A stretch of DNA of 64,000 bases from Ignavibacteriales bacterium (GTDB lineage: Bacteria > Bacteroidota > Ignavibacteria > Tepidaquicellales > Tepidaquicellaceae), in contig JACKAC010000003.1 of the NCBI GenBank assembly GCA_020635255.1, positions 62,001 to 126,000 on the forward strand, given 5' to 3'. The notes beneath the pieces are model-generated. The model did not search any database. It was not told where the DNA came from and was given only the letters and a program-made list of their open reading frames with translations. Of the stretch, positions 44,656 through 53,782 are shown one piece after another (position 1 is the stretch's first letter; each line of letters opens with the position of its first letter). Position numbers and translations under genes: made by a program.

Positions 44656-46359
44656 TTAATCAAATTCAATCGATGACAGCTTGTCGTAAATAATTTTTCT
44701 ACGTAAACTGATAAACTCTAAAAAATTATCAAAAGAATAATCGCTTAATTCAGGTATTGAATGAATGTTTTTAAAATAAGTATTTCTTGTCTTAATCCAA
44801 TCATTAAAATCCTTGTCATTCTTTTCAAGATTTTCAGAATCCGTTAACAATTGCAAGTTTAAAATAGTATTACAGTGAGCTTGGTATTCTTTTATTTTCG
44901 CTTCAGTATACCCACGTCTACTTAATTTCGCTTTTGTAAATTCAGACTTCGGATAAATATGATCTTCATGATATTTAACATCTTTCCACTCCCTATCCCT
45001 ATATAGCAAGGAAAGTATTGAAAAGCTATATTTAGTTTTGTAAGTAGTCTCTAGTAATTCGTTTATTTCTAAATCACTTAAAGTAGGCTCAACTTTAAGT
45101 CTACTATTTAGTTCAGTATATGGAAAACTACCTAAATCTGACTCTTCAATTACTGATTTTGTATTTGAAAGTACCGTATCAGAGGAACTCCCAAATATAT
45201 TCTTTAAGAGAACTAATATTAACCAAGTTGCAATATTTTTCTGATCTTTGAAGTGATTTTTATTACTGGAATTGGAATAGTTTTTAAATCCCTCTTTTTT
45301 CAAGTAAAGCGAAATTGGAAGTAATACTCCAGATGAGGTTAAATTTTTATCATTGAATCCAAATCTGTATACCAGCCTTATACTTTCCTCAATATAATTT
45401 TTAATATTCTCCCAGTTTTTTTCTATCTTCACTAGATTATCTTTTGTGAAGTTTGCAACTTTATATTTTATTGGTAAATCCTCTGTTAAATATAAACAAC
45501 CTTTTAATACAAAATCTTTGTCGAATGAATATCCATTTCCAATCTTATTTATAGCATCAGTAAAATTATTTAATTCCTCTCTAGCATTTAAATTCTCCCA
45601 TTTTGCAGTAGCTTTTGACAAAAGGATGTCAGAATATTCAAGCTTTTTCCCTCCAGTGTTAGTCCTAACGAAGATTTCTACAACTTTATCATAATCTTGA
45701 TCTTTCACTTCATAATAGTTAACTAACCTTTGGCTGAAAACAATATTGTAAAGATCATTAATCAAATTGTGAGCATTATCTTTTTTTTCTTGACTATAAT
45801 CTGAAATATCCATTAGTACTTCATTAATAGCTGTAGTAGGTTTGTCATATTTTAGAATGTTGGAAACTTGATACCAATATTCATCCGAAGTTGATTTTGC
45901 TTCCGAAGGCTCTACAAACTTAAATTGATAAGTTAATATATCAGGATCCTCAGATTTTTCTGGTTTTTTAAAAAGATTTAAGTATAATTTTGTTTCTTTC
46001 CATTGATAGTAAAAATATCTATAGGTCCCTTTCAAACCTATAAATAAAGATGTCAGTCTTTGCTGTCCATCGAGCACAAGATTAATATCTTTTCTAATTT
46101 CATTTAAGTTTGCTTCAGAATTATGAGGAGATTCTGCATCAAACTTCTTAAAAAACTCGTATACTGTCCAGTCTTTAATATGCTCTTCCCGAATTTTCCA
46201 AAATAAAAATGACCCAATAGGGTACCCCAACATTAAAGAATCAAACAGTTTTTCTACCTGTTCAGGCTTCCATATAAACTCTCTTTGAATGTCGGGCAAA
46301 AAAATTGTTCTGTTCAATTCATCGATAACATCTATTATTTGGTCGTCGTCATAGCTCAT
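44656..46359 (-). CDS. GmrSD-type restriction protein (DUF262-DUF1524)
   Basis: The 567-residue protein joins a DUF262 domain to a DUF1524 HNH domain. DUF262 shows FLPDIQREFIWKPEQVEKLF and the nucleotide-binding DGQQR motif at 97-101. The HNH nuclease part has HEDHIYPKSEF near residue 461 and later QLLTDSENLEKNDKDF. This is the fused GmrSD architecture, which cuts phage DNA carrying modified (for example glucosylated) bases with NTP help. It is AT-rich compared with its neighbours and stands alone, so acquisition as a defence gene is likely. Confidence 0.9.
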   Translation of the reverse strand: MSYDDDQIIDVIDELNRTIFLPDIQREFIWKPEQVEKLFDSLMLGYPIGSFLFWKIREEHIKDWTVYEFFKKFDAESPHNSEANLNEIRKDINLVLDGQQRLTSLFIGLKGTYRYFYYQWKETKLYLNLFKKPEKSEDPDILTYQFKFVEPSEAKSTSDEYWYQVSNILKYDKPTTAINEVLMDISDYSQEKKDNAHNLINDLYNIVFSQRLVNYYEVKDQDYDKVVEIFVRTNTGGKKLEYSDILLSKATAKWENLNAREELNNFTDAINKIGNGYSFDKDFVLKGCLYLTEDLPIKYKVANFTKDNLVKIEKNWENIKNYIEESIRLVYRFGFNDKNLTSSGVLLPISLYLKKEGFKNYSNSSNKNHFKDQKNIATWLILVLLKNIFGSSSDTVLSNTKSVIEESDLGSFPYTELNSRLKVEPTLSDLEINELLETTYKTKYSFSILSLLYRDREWKDVKYHEDHIYPKSEFTKAKLSRRGYTEAKIKEYQAHCNTILNLQLLTDSENLEKNDKDFNDWIKTRNTYFKNIHSIPELSDYSFDNFLEFISLRRKIIYDKLSSIEFD

Positions 46360-46382
46360 TTTATTTATATTTGAATTATTAA

Positions 46383-46964
46383 CTATTTAAACTTCTTTAC
46401 CTCTTTATATCTAAAACAGTCCACGAAGTGATCGTTGACCATGCCCGCCGCCTGCATATAGGCATAGCATATCGTCGAGCCGACGAATTTAAACCCGCGT
46501 TTTTTTAGATCCTTGCTCATCGCGTCCGATTCCGGGGATGTAGCTTGATAATCCTTCATAGTTTTGTGCTTATGGTGGATGGTCTTCCCGCCGGTGAACT
46601 GCCATATATACTTATCGAATGATCCAAACTCCTTTTGCACTTCCATTAACTTCTGTGCGTTTGTTACGGCGGAGTGAACTTTGAGCTTGTTGCGGATGAT
46701 GCCTTCGTCCTTTAGGAGAGAGTTAATTTTTCGCTTATCATACTTAGCTATCTTCTTATAATCGAAATTGTCAAATGCCTTCTTAAAATTCTTACGCTTC
46801 CTTAGAATTGTGGACCAGCTGAGTCCAGCCTGAAATCCGTCGAGCAATAAAAATTCATAATGCTTCCTGTCGTTGTGAACAGGATTTCCCCATTCATTAT
46901 CATGGTACTCTACCATGAGGGCATCACTGCCGGGCCATAAACATCGCTTCATTTGTTTCGCCAT
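46383..46964 (-). CDS. tag: DNA-3-methyladenine glycosylase I
   Basis: The 193-residue protein matches Tag in full length. The zinc ligands C8, H21 (in YHDNEWG), H179 and C183 (NDHFVDCFRY) are all present, as is GFQAGLSWSTILRKR, the helix that forms the base pocket. It removes 3-methyladenine from alkylated DNA in base excision repair. Its start overlaps the stop of the DinB-like gene by one base, so the two are co-translated. Confidence 0.95.
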   Translation of the reverse strand: MAKQMKRCLWPGSDALMVEYHDNEWGNPVHNDRKHYEFLLLDGFQAGLSWSTILRKRKNFKKAFDNFDYKKIAKYDKRKINSLLKDEGIIRNKLKVHSAVTNAQKLMEVQKEFGSFDKYIWQFTGGKTIHHKHKTMKDYQATSPESDAMSKDLKKRGFKFVGSTICYAYMQAAGMVNDHFVDCFRYKEVKKFK

Positions 46965-47494
46965 CAGTTATCTTTCTTTTTGCTCCAGCCTGCCATTCTT
47001 AACAGCATGAACATCTGTCCGCGGTGATGTGCTTCGTGCTCGATGAGATGGTATATGATCCACTTCTTGATGAACTTATAATCCTTGCCGTCATGTGTAC
47101 GGGTAACCTCTTTCTCGAGGTCATCATCAGTCATTGTGTTAATATAATCTAGCAGCATTTTCCTGGTTTCAGCCATTGTGTCGAAATACGCTTGTACTTC
47201 GAGCGCTTCTGTAGGAGGTTCACCCTTATCTTCACCCCACGCATCATACCATGAATTATAATAGGAACGCTTCTTTATGTCGTCGCTTATTTCGACCGTA
47301 TCTTCAGAAAGAGCCTTCAACCAACCAAGGTCAACTTCGGCAAAGTGCATGAGGTATGCTCCTATGGGAAACTCGCCCGGAACCGGCGGAGTAAACAACT
47401 GCTCCTTCGTTAAATGATCCACGCCTTTGAGAAGGACTTTTCTTATGTCTTCCAACTCATATATAAGCAGGTCGATGTTTTTTCTTTCAGCCAT
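46964..47494 (-). CDS. DinB-like (DUF664-type) four-helix protein
   Basis: The 176-residue protein has the DinB-fold metal-ligand histidines: H50 in YLMHFAEVD and two in YHLIEHEAHHRGQ near residue 152-158. Such proteins are often metal-dependent thiol transferases (bacillithiol/mycothiol S-transferase type) but many lack a known substrate. It is the middle gene of a leftward operon: aminotransferase, then this gene after 3 bp, then tag. Confidence 0.88.
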   Translation of the reverse strand: MAERKNIDLLIYELEDIRKVLLKGVDHLTKEQLFTPPVPGEFPIGAYLMHFAEVDLGWLKALSEDTVEISDDIKKRSYYNSWYDAWGEDKGEPPTEALEVQAYFDTMAETRKMLLDYINTMTDDDLEKEVTRTHDGKDYKFIKKWIIYHLIEHEAHHRGQMFMLLRMAGWSKKKDN

Positions 47495-47497
47495 TTA

Positions 47498-48790
47498 TTA
47501 ACTAATTTTATCTAAAGCAGTTTTAAGATTTGACATTATTACAGGAACTTCATCCGCCGTGCACGTACCGACCGATAATCTGAACCATGTCGGGTTATTG
47601 TGTGCGCCAAATGCAGTGAAAGGTATCAATCCGATCTTCGCCTCATCGATGAGGAATGTCGTTATGTCATCGGAGTTTTCAATTACTTTTCCATCAGGAC
47701 CGGTCTTGCCAAGCAGATCAAACTCCACAGTAAGGTACATTGCCGCTTGTGGCTCGATAGCGTTTACGGGATAGCGCGCTTCTTTTAGGGCGGAGAACTC
47801 TTTATAAAACCCGGATAGTGATCCGTAAAGCCTTTGTTTTACTGATCTTACATGTGCTTCAACGTCTTCACTTCTGTTAAGATAATTCGTTATTCCCACC
47901 TGCTCCGCTGTTGCCGTGAATGCTCCAATGTGTGAGATAATTGATTTCATTTTATTTATCAATGCGGGCGGACCGAACCCCCATCCGGCGCGCAAGCCTG
48001 TCGCGCAGAATGTTTTGGAAAGCCCGTCGATAAAAACGGTATACTCGCGCATGTCCGGATTAATTGCAACGGGATTGTAGTGTTCATAATCGCCGTAAGT
48101 AAGCATCCAGTATATCTGGTCCAGCATGAGGTAAACAGGTTTTCTGTTCCCGGAGCGTTTTGCATTTTCGGCAAGAATTAGATTGCAGATGTCCTCCATG
48201 CCCTCGCGGGTGAGAACCGTTCCCGTAGGGTTCTGGGGTGAACAAAGCGAAATAAGATTCGCATCACCGATATAAGGAGCTATCTCCTCTGCAGTTGGCA
48301 TAAAATTATTCTCCGCTTTCGTCTCTATCACCCATCCCTTAGCATCGGCGAGGTGAGTGTAGTGATTGTTATTCCACGATGGAACGGGATAGATTACACC
48401 GTCACCCTCATCCAGTATCGTTCTATAAACCGCGTACACCAACGCGCGCGCGCCACCGGCTATCAAAAACTCCGCCGGGCTGTAATCGAGTCCTTCGTAT
48501 TTCTTTATGTAATCGGAAATGGCTTCACGGTATTCGGGATTACCCTGTGGGTTTGGATAAGTTGTATTCCCGTCTTTGTATGACTTTGCAATTTCTTCTT
48601 CCAGCTCAGCCGGGATAGGATATATCTTTGAGTCGAAGTCGCCTATCGTCAGATTATAAATTTCGTATCCCTGCTTTTTCTTATCTTTGATTTCGTTAGC
48701 TATACGTAATATGCTCGATCCCTCGAGCGTCTCAGCCATACGGCAAACGCTCGGAACTGCCCGGTCTGCTATTTTTTCTGCTGTACTCAT
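47498..48790 (-). CDS. Class I/II PLP-dependent aminotransferase
   Basis: The 430-residue protein is of fold type I. The N-terminal NLTIGDFDSKIYPIPAEL, the substrate loop TYPNPQGNPEYREAISDY, CSPQNPTGTVL, and the PLP-lysine motif DGLSKTFCATGLRAGWGF are present, as is a late FRLSVGTCTADEV with the carboxylate-binding Arg. It is of the aspartate/aromatic aminotransferase type; the exact donor is not certain. It is the first gene of the operon with the DinB-like gene and tag. Confidence 0.9.
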   Translation of the reverse strand: MSTAEKIADRAVPSVCRMAETLEGSSILRIANEIKDKKKQGYEIYNLTIGDFDSKIYPIPAELEEEIAKSYKDGNTTYPNPQGNPEYREAISDYIKKYEGLDYSPAEFLIAGGARALVYAVYRTILDEGDGVIYPVPSWNNNHYTHLADAKGWVIETKAENNFMPTAEEIAPYIGDANLISLCSPQNPTGTVLTREGMEDICNLILAENAKRSGNRKPVYLMLDQIYWMLTYGDYEHYNPVAINPDMREYTVFIDGLSKTFCATGLRAGWGFGPPALINKMKSIISHIGAFTATAEQVGITNYLNRSEDVEAHVRSVKQRLYGSLSGFYKEFSALKEARYPVNAIEPQAAMYLTVEFDLLGKTGPDGKVIENSDDITTFLIDEAKIGLIPFTAFGAHNNPTWFRLSVGTCTADEVPVIMSNLKTALDKIS

Positions 48791-48924
48791 TTCGGTTAAA
48801 AGTTATGTTTGGGTTTACTGCAATATAACTTTTCCCGTTGTCATTTTTGATGAAATAATCTTTCCTAAATCACTTCAATCAAAAACGTAAATACATTACC
48901 TTTATTACTTATCCACAAAATCAA

Positions 48925-49575
48925 ATGAGTAAGAAATACGACGCAATATTATTCGATTTTGATTTCACTCTCGCGGACGCTTCCGAGGGGATTGAGCATT
49001 GCCTCCGTTATGGCTTTGAGCAGATGAATCTAGAATTCATATCGCCCGGAATGGAAAAATATACCGAGGGTATAACACTGACCGAGCTTATCTCCAGACA
49101 TTCAGGGAATAAAGATTCCAAAATCCTTGAAGGCATCTATTCTAATTACCTTGTAGTAGCAAAAGAACAAATGACCAATATGACCCGTTTCTTTGATGAT
49201 ACGCATGACGCCTTGCTGCATCTAATAAAAAATGATTACCGATTAGGAATTGTTTCAAATAAATACCGTTTCAGGATCGAGGAATTTCTTAGTAAGCATA
49301 ATTATCTCGATTTGTTCGAAGTGATCGTAGGAACTGAAGATGTAAAGGAAATGAAACCTGCTCCGGAAGGACTTTTACTGGCAATGAAAAGAATGAACTC
49401 AAAAAAAGAGAATACTCTCTTCATCGGGGACAATCCCATAGACGCGATGACGGCAAAGAACGCCGGAACGGATTTCATCGGGATTTCACGATACGGGCAT
49501 AAGCATTTCGAAAATTCCGACAGCGATCTGATCGCATTAATTAAAACATTGGACGAATTAAAAGCGCATTTATAA
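48925..49575 (+). CDS. HAD-family phosphatase (phosphoglycolate phosphatase-like)
   Basis: The 216-residue protein has HAD motif I FDFDFTL (nucleophile D11, acid D13), motif II VSNKY, motif III K at MKPAPEG and motif IV FIGDNPIDAMTAKNAG. The cap is helical, as in Gph/PGP-type enzymes. The substrate is not determined. Its stop overlaps the start of the methyltransferase gene by one base, giving a translation-coupled series of three genes. Confidence 0.92.
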   Translation: MSKKYDAILFDFDFTLADASEGIEHCLRYGFEQMNLEFISPGMEKYTEGITLTELISRHSGNKDSKILEGIYSNYLVVAKEQMTNMTRFFDDTHDALLHLIKNDYRLGIVSNKYRFRIEEFLSKHNYLDLFEVIVGTEDVKEMKPAPEGLLLAMKRMNSKKENTLFIGDNPIDAMTAKNAGTDFIGISRYGHKHFENSDSDLIALIKTLDELKAHL

Positions 49576-50384
49576 TGGACGACAAACATAAAGAGTATTT
49601 CGAAACGAACAAGAACTCCTGGAACGGCAGGACCGCCATACATATTGGTTCGGAGTTTTATGATATAGAGAGCTTTAAAAAAGGAAAGAGTTCACTTATG
49701 AACATAGAGCTCGATGCCCTCGGCGATGTTAAGGGAAGATCACTCCTTCACCTTCAATGCCACTTCGGTATGGACACTCTATCCTGGGAGCGTGAAGGCG
49801 CGATTGCAACAGGCATCGATATCTCCGATGAAGCCCTGCGCCAGGCGGAAAAATTAAGAGACGAATTAGGACTAAAATCATGCTTCGTTAATTCAAACAT
49901 TTACGACCTCAAAGACAACCTCGAAGGGCAGTTCGATATCGTGTTCACCTCGTACGGTGTGCTCGGCTGGCTTCATGATATGGATGGATGGGCGGAGATA
50001 GTCTCGCATTTTACAAAACCCGGCGGGACGTTTTACATAGTAGAATTTCATCCGTTCTATCTCACGTTCGATCCCGAATTCAACTCCATCCCATACAGTT
50101 ATTTTAATACCGGAAAACCCTATGTTGAGGAACACGAGGGAACTTACACAGGCGGCGGTGACGGAAATTTCTTCATCGATTACCAGTGGAGCTTTACCCT
50201 CTCGGACGTTATCAACTCGCTCATTAAGCATGGATTCACTATTGAAGAATTCAATGAATATCCCTACTCTGCTTACCCTTGTTTCCCGGAGAATGAGGAA
50301 ATAGAGCCGGGTAAGTTCGTTAATAAACATTGCGGGACAAAGATACCGCATATGTTCTCCATAAAAGCGCGCAAGAATGGATAA
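49575..50384 (+). CDS. Class I SAM-dependent methyltransferase
   Basis: The 269-residue protein has the SAM-binding motif LLHLQCHFGMDTLSWERE (a variant of the GxGxG strand), the acidic strand-2 end TGIDIS, and FDIVFTSYGVLGWLHDMDGW. The C-terminal half is substrate specific (FHPFYLTFDPEF, YTGGGDGNFF). Substrate unknown. Its end overlaps the next gene by 8 bp. Confidence 0.88.
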   Translation: MDDKHKEYFETNKNSWNGRTAIHIGSEFYDIESFKKGKSSLMNIELDALGDVKGRSLLHLQCHFGMDTLSWEREGAIATGIDISDEALRQAEKLRDELGLKSCFVNSNIYDLKDNLEGQFDIVFTSYGVLGWLHDMDGWAEIVSHFTKPGGTFYIVEFHPFYLTFDPEFNSIPYSYFNTGKPYVEEHEGTYTGGGDGNFFIDYQWSFTLSDVINSLIKHGFTIEEFNEYPYSAYPCFPENEEIEPGKFVNKHCGTKIPHMFSIKARKNG

Positions 50385-51393
50385 GAAGGTAAACGTACTT
50401 TTTCTTTTCAAACCCTTCCCCGCTTTAAAGAAGCGCTTCCGGGAACGGCTCGGAAAACATAAGAACCTCCGCCTCATCTTCCCCAATAAAACCGACGAGA
50501 AGACACTGCTAAAATACGCTCCTGAAGTAAACGCCATCGTTGGCTGGATGCCCCCGGAGAAGCTTCTGCAGAAAGCAGAGAACCTCAACCTCTGCATAAA
50601 TCCCGGTGCCGGTGTGAAACACCTGATGAAGATGTTTACCGAACTCACTAAAAAGCGAAAAGTGGTACTCGTAAACGGGCACGGTAACGCGTACTTCACC
50701 GCACAACACACGGTAGCAATGCTTCTCACGCTCGCCAATAAGATACTTCCCCACCACAGGTGGCTTTCGGAAGGCAAGTGGCGTCTCGGCGATAAAGCCG
50801 CAAAGTCAATTCCCCTCCGAAAAAAGACCGTCGGATTCCTGGGTTACGGGCATATCCCAAAGCAGGCTCATAAGTTCCTGTCCAATTTCGATCTCGATTT
50901 CATCGCATTGAAAAGGTCGTGGAAAAAAGGGGAAGGCAAAGGATTGAAGCGAAAATATACCACCGCACAGCTGGATGATTTTGTGAAGCAGACCGACATA
51001 CTCATCATAGCGCTTCCGCAGACAGGTAAGACGAAGGAAATGATAAAGCTGAAACAACTGCGCTTGCTCGGAAGGGACGGTCTGCTGGTAAACGTTGGAC
51101 GCGGGGATGCTGTCAAAGAAGAAGCACTGTACAAAGCATTAAAAGAAAATATCATCGCGGGCGCGGCTATAGACGTATGGTATGACTATGATCCTAAGCC
51201 CGACCGCAAAGGCAGGAAGTACCCGTATCACTTCCCCTTCCACAAACTCGGTAACACGATCATCTCGCCTCACCGCGCGGCATCACCCTTCGACGACCTC
51301 GACCGCTGGGACGACGTCATAGAAAACCTCTCCCGCCTCGCGCAGGGAAAAAGGAAGTTTTTGAATGAAGTTGATGTGAGAGAAGGGTATTAA
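50377..51393 (+). CDS. D-isomer 2-hydroxyacid dehydrogenase-like protein
   Basis: The 338-residue protein has the NAD-binding fold VGFLGYGHIPKQAHKFL and the catalytic triad region: R in LLVNVGRGDAVKEEAL, a D/E position in DVWYDYDP, and H in IISPHRAAS. The ordering matches the family. It would interconvert a 2-keto acid and a D-2-hydroxy acid; the substrate is unknown. It is the third gene of the HAD-methyltransferase operon and ends 4 bp inside the convergent gene. Confidence 0.88.
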   Translation: MDKKVNVLFLFKPFPALKKRFRERLGKHKNLRLIFPNKTDEKTLLKYAPEVNAIVGWMPPEKLLQKAENLNLCINPGAGVKHLMKMFTELTKKRKVVLVNGHGNAYFTAQHTVAMLLTLANKILPHHRWLSEGKWRLGDKAAKSIPLRKKTVGFLGYGHIPKQAHKFLSNFDLDFIALKRSWKKGEGKGLKRKYTTAQLDDFVKQTDILIIALPQTGKTKEMIKLKQLRLLGRDGLLVNVGRGDAVKEEALYKALKENIIAGAAIDVWYDYDPKPDRKGRKYPYHFPFHKLGNTIISPHRAASPFDDLDRWDDVIENLSRLAQGKRKFLNEVDVREGY

Positions 51394-51956
51394 TTACATT
51401 TTAGTAATTTCACATTCCCGCAGGAAAAATAGTCTCCATATATAAGCGATAGGAATATTTCCCCGGAAAAAAGTGTATAAACATTATCATCTTGAGTCAT
51501 AGTATAATCAGCTGAAAGTAAATTTTTCTTCAATTTATTGTCCGATACATAAGCAACACCGCAAATAACTTTTACAGAGTCATTTATGCCCTTATCTTCT
51601 AATTTTAGAAATTCACTATACTCATACGCACTGCCCGGAAATATCTCAACGATTTTATCCTCAAATTCCATACCGGGTGAATACTCCATACCTAGATCAA
51701 TTATTATATATCTTCCATTTTCCCCAGTGCCATTTATAGCATGTTGTTCATATAAAGCATAAATAGTCTCGCAGGAAATATTTCTTATTCTGTAACTTAT
51801 CTTTATAGAATCATTGAGGCAATTCTCTTTACCATGAATCTGCACCATAACATTTACAACGTCATCCTGATAGAAGAATTTTTGAACAGATTTATCCTGG
51901 GCAAAGGAACTATTGCAGATGAATACAAATATTGGTATTAGAATTATCGCTCTCAA
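51390..51956 (-). CDS. Secreted protein of unknown function
   Basis: From the TTG at 51956 the protein has 188 residues and a signal peptide (LRAIILIPIFVFICNSSFAQ). An ATG at 52010 is possible but would overlap the upstream gene by 47 bp and put extra residues before the signal. The mature part is beta-rich (NVMVQIHGKENCLNDSIKIS, then a bulky IYALYEQHAINGTG loop) with no known family. TTG starts are common in this window, which supports the shorter choice. It follows the DUF5063-like gene by 7 bp. Confidence 0.7.
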   Translation of the reverse strand: MRAIILIPIFVFICNSSFAQDKSVQKFFYQDDVVNVMVQIHGKENCLNDSIKISYRIRNISCETIYALYEQHAINGTGENGRYIIIDLGMEYSPGMEFEDKIVEIFPGSAYEYSEFLKLEDKGINDSVKVICGVAYVSDNKLKKNLLSADYTMTQDDNVYTLFSGEIFLSLIYGDYFSCGNVKLLKCN

Positions 51957-51963
51957 TGAATGC

Positions 51964-52458
51964 TTAAGAATCTCCCCAATAATAATCATGAAGGTAATAA
52001 TATATAACATATTGAGCTACAGCCATATGTCTTCCCCAATGTGATACATAACCGAATTGTAATTCCCATAATGCATCTTGCTTGTAGTTATCATCACCGT
52101 TATCATATTTTTCAATTTCACTTTTTAAATCCTCATAAATTTCAAAAATATCCAGGATCAAGTCATTGCTGACCGGTTCTTCCTTTTTAAATGGATTAAA
52201 GGAATAGTGGTATATGACACCACCAAACTTTTCTCGCATACCCTTCAGAATTCCATTATCTCCATTAAAATCCTTATCCGGTACATTACTGAGTGGAATG
52301 TGAGGTAAAGCTAGCACTGTAAAACTAATCTTAGAAAATAACTGATCCACTTTAGTAAAGAAATCTTTCACTTCGTAATTATCATAATCCTCAACTAAAG
52401 AGCAATAGTTCCTAATTGTAGAAATTAACTCATCGATATTATTTTTTTCATCGACCAT
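51964..52458 (-). CDS. DUF5063-like protein
   Basis: From the ATG at 52458 (MVDEKNNIDELISTIRNYC) the protein has 164 residues. It aligns with the C-terminal ~185 residues of the fused methyltransferase gene upstream: Y..LVEDYDNYEVKDFFTKV, LPHIP, YNPF.K.E and a closing HWGRH.A.A...IYYYL block. The pattern resembles DUF5063, a helical family of unknown function. GGAAAGGATG just upstream is a good ribosome site, which supports this start over the ATGs at 52473 and 52464. It overlaps the fused gene by 11 bp. Confidence 0.75.
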   Translation of the reverse strand: MVDEKNNIDELISTIRNYCSLVEDYDNYEVKDFFTKVDQLFSKISFTVLALPHIPLSNVPDKDFNGDNGILKGMREKFGGVIYHYSFNPFKKEEPVSNDLILDIFEIYEDLKSEIEKYDNGDDNYKQDALWELQFGYVSHWGRHMAVAQYVIYYYLHDYYWGDS

Positions 52459-53782
52459 CTTCATCCTTTCCAAAAATCATGTCATCATAGTCCTCACTTT
52501 CATCTCTGTCTAACCCATTATAATGGTATATAATTGCATTTAATGCATGTAATGCTGAAGTAAGATGATGCCCCCAGTGGCCAAAATACAACTGTATATT
52601 CCATAAAATATCTTGCTTAACTCCAATAGGGCGATCAAAAAATTTAACAATAGGATAAAGATCCAAATATATACTATCGATGTCTTCAGCTAACATACTT
52701 GAAACCGTTTCTTCACTCTTATAATAGGGGTTGTAAACAAGATTATAGCGGCTATACTTTTCACCAATAAATTCGTATAAATTACTAAACTTGCTTTCAT
52801 CCACTTTTTTGAATCTTTCATCTCTGTCAAAATATTCCAGAGTGTGTGGTATTTCAGGCAGACATAAATATGTTTGGTATATTAAGGCTATATCTTTAGA
52901 AACTTCTGTAAAAAACCCTATCAATGAATAATCTTTATAATTCTCAATAGTGTCAGTATATTTTTTTACCGCGTTTATAAAAATTTGTATTCTCTCATCT
53001 TCAAAATCTTCATCTGTTAACCCAACACAACCATTATATAATCTTGTTACATATTCCAGTTCTACTTTCCCGTCCTTCTGGTGCTTGTCGTAGAAGGTTT
53101 GTATGGCGTTCATGAGTTCGGGGCCTGCTTCGTCCTCTGCCGGCATATCCGAATACGAAAATATCCTCCCTTTTAACGCAATAAGATCCATTTCCTGTAC
53201 GTTCTTAAATTCCTTCTTTTCGAATCCCGATCCTGCAAAGAATGGCTCTACGTATTTCTCTACTGTCTCATAGCTTTTCTTGATAAGGCTTTTATCGGTA
53301 CAGTACTCCTCCAGTATACGGTCATAATCCTTCATACGATCGCCGGATGCGTGTTCATTCCATATGAGAAAAACCTCATCGGAGGGCGACTTTAGTATTC
53401 GCTTAAATTCTTCCCTGGTTTTTTCTATATCGAACCAGTGAAAAGCCTGAAAGCAAACAATAATATCAATACTCCCTGACGGCAGGGCAGTATTTTCCGC
53501 GGTACCGTCCACACTGTGAAATTTCTCATACCCGGCAAGCTCCTGCTCCGCTCTTTCGCGCATTTCTTTGTTTGGCTCTACTCCATAGACCGTGCATCCC
53601 GCTTCGAGAAATAGCTTTGCCCCGATACCCGTACCCATCCCTACGTCGGCGATTATATCTTCGGACCATAGCCCGACATCATCGGACTGTAACCAGTCCA
53701 TCATTTCCTTTGGATAACCCGGGCGGTACTTAGCATAGTTATCTTCCCTCCCTGAGAAGCGTGTGGTCGACTTCTTATCCAA
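52448..53782 (-). CDS. Methyltransferase fused to a DUF5063-like domain
   Basis: The 444-residue protein has two parts. Residues 1-~253 are a class I methyltransferase nearly parallel to the gene just upstream (ADVGMGTGIGAKLFLEAGCT, FQAFHWFDIEKTREEFKRIL, IQTFYDKHQKDGKVELEYVT). Residues ~255-435 match the stand-alone DUF5063-like gene next downstream, including the terminal WGHHLTSALHALNAIIYHYN. The fusion point is close to where the paralogue ends. The start overlaps the upstream gene by 8 bp. The enzyme's substrate is unknown; the fusion suggests that the two activities work together. Confidence 0.85.
   Translation of the reverse strand: MDKKSTTRFSGREDNYAKYRPGYPKEMMDWLQSDDVGLWSEDIIADVGMGTGIGAKLFLEAGCTVYGVEPNKEMRERAEQELAGYEKFHSVDGTAENTALPSGSIDIIVCFQAFHWFDIEKTREEFKRILKSPSDEVFLIWNEHASGDRMKDYDRILEEYCTDKSLIKKSYETVEKYVEPFFAGSGFEKKEFKNVQEMDLIALKGRIFSYSDMPAEDEAGPELMNAIQTFYDKHQKDGKVELEYVTRLYNGCVGLTDEDFEDERIQIFINAVKKYTDTIENYKDYSLIGFFTEVSKDIALIYQTYLCLPEIPHTLEYFDRDERFKKVDESKFSNLYEFIGEKYSRYNLVYNPYYKSEETVSSMLAEDIDSIYLDLYPIVKFFDRPIGVKQDILWNIQLYFGHWGHHLTSALHALNAIIYHYNGLDRDESEDYDDMIFGKDEDGR

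Noticed and set aside
48909..48917. Perfect DnaA box TTATCCACA before the HAD gene
   Set aside because: A single 9-base match is expected about once per 130 kb per strand by chance, and no cluster accompanies it.
49893..50777. 294-residue leftward ORF opposite two enzymes
   Set aside because: The sense strand encodes a clear methyltransferase and dehydrogenase; the antisense frame has no family signature.
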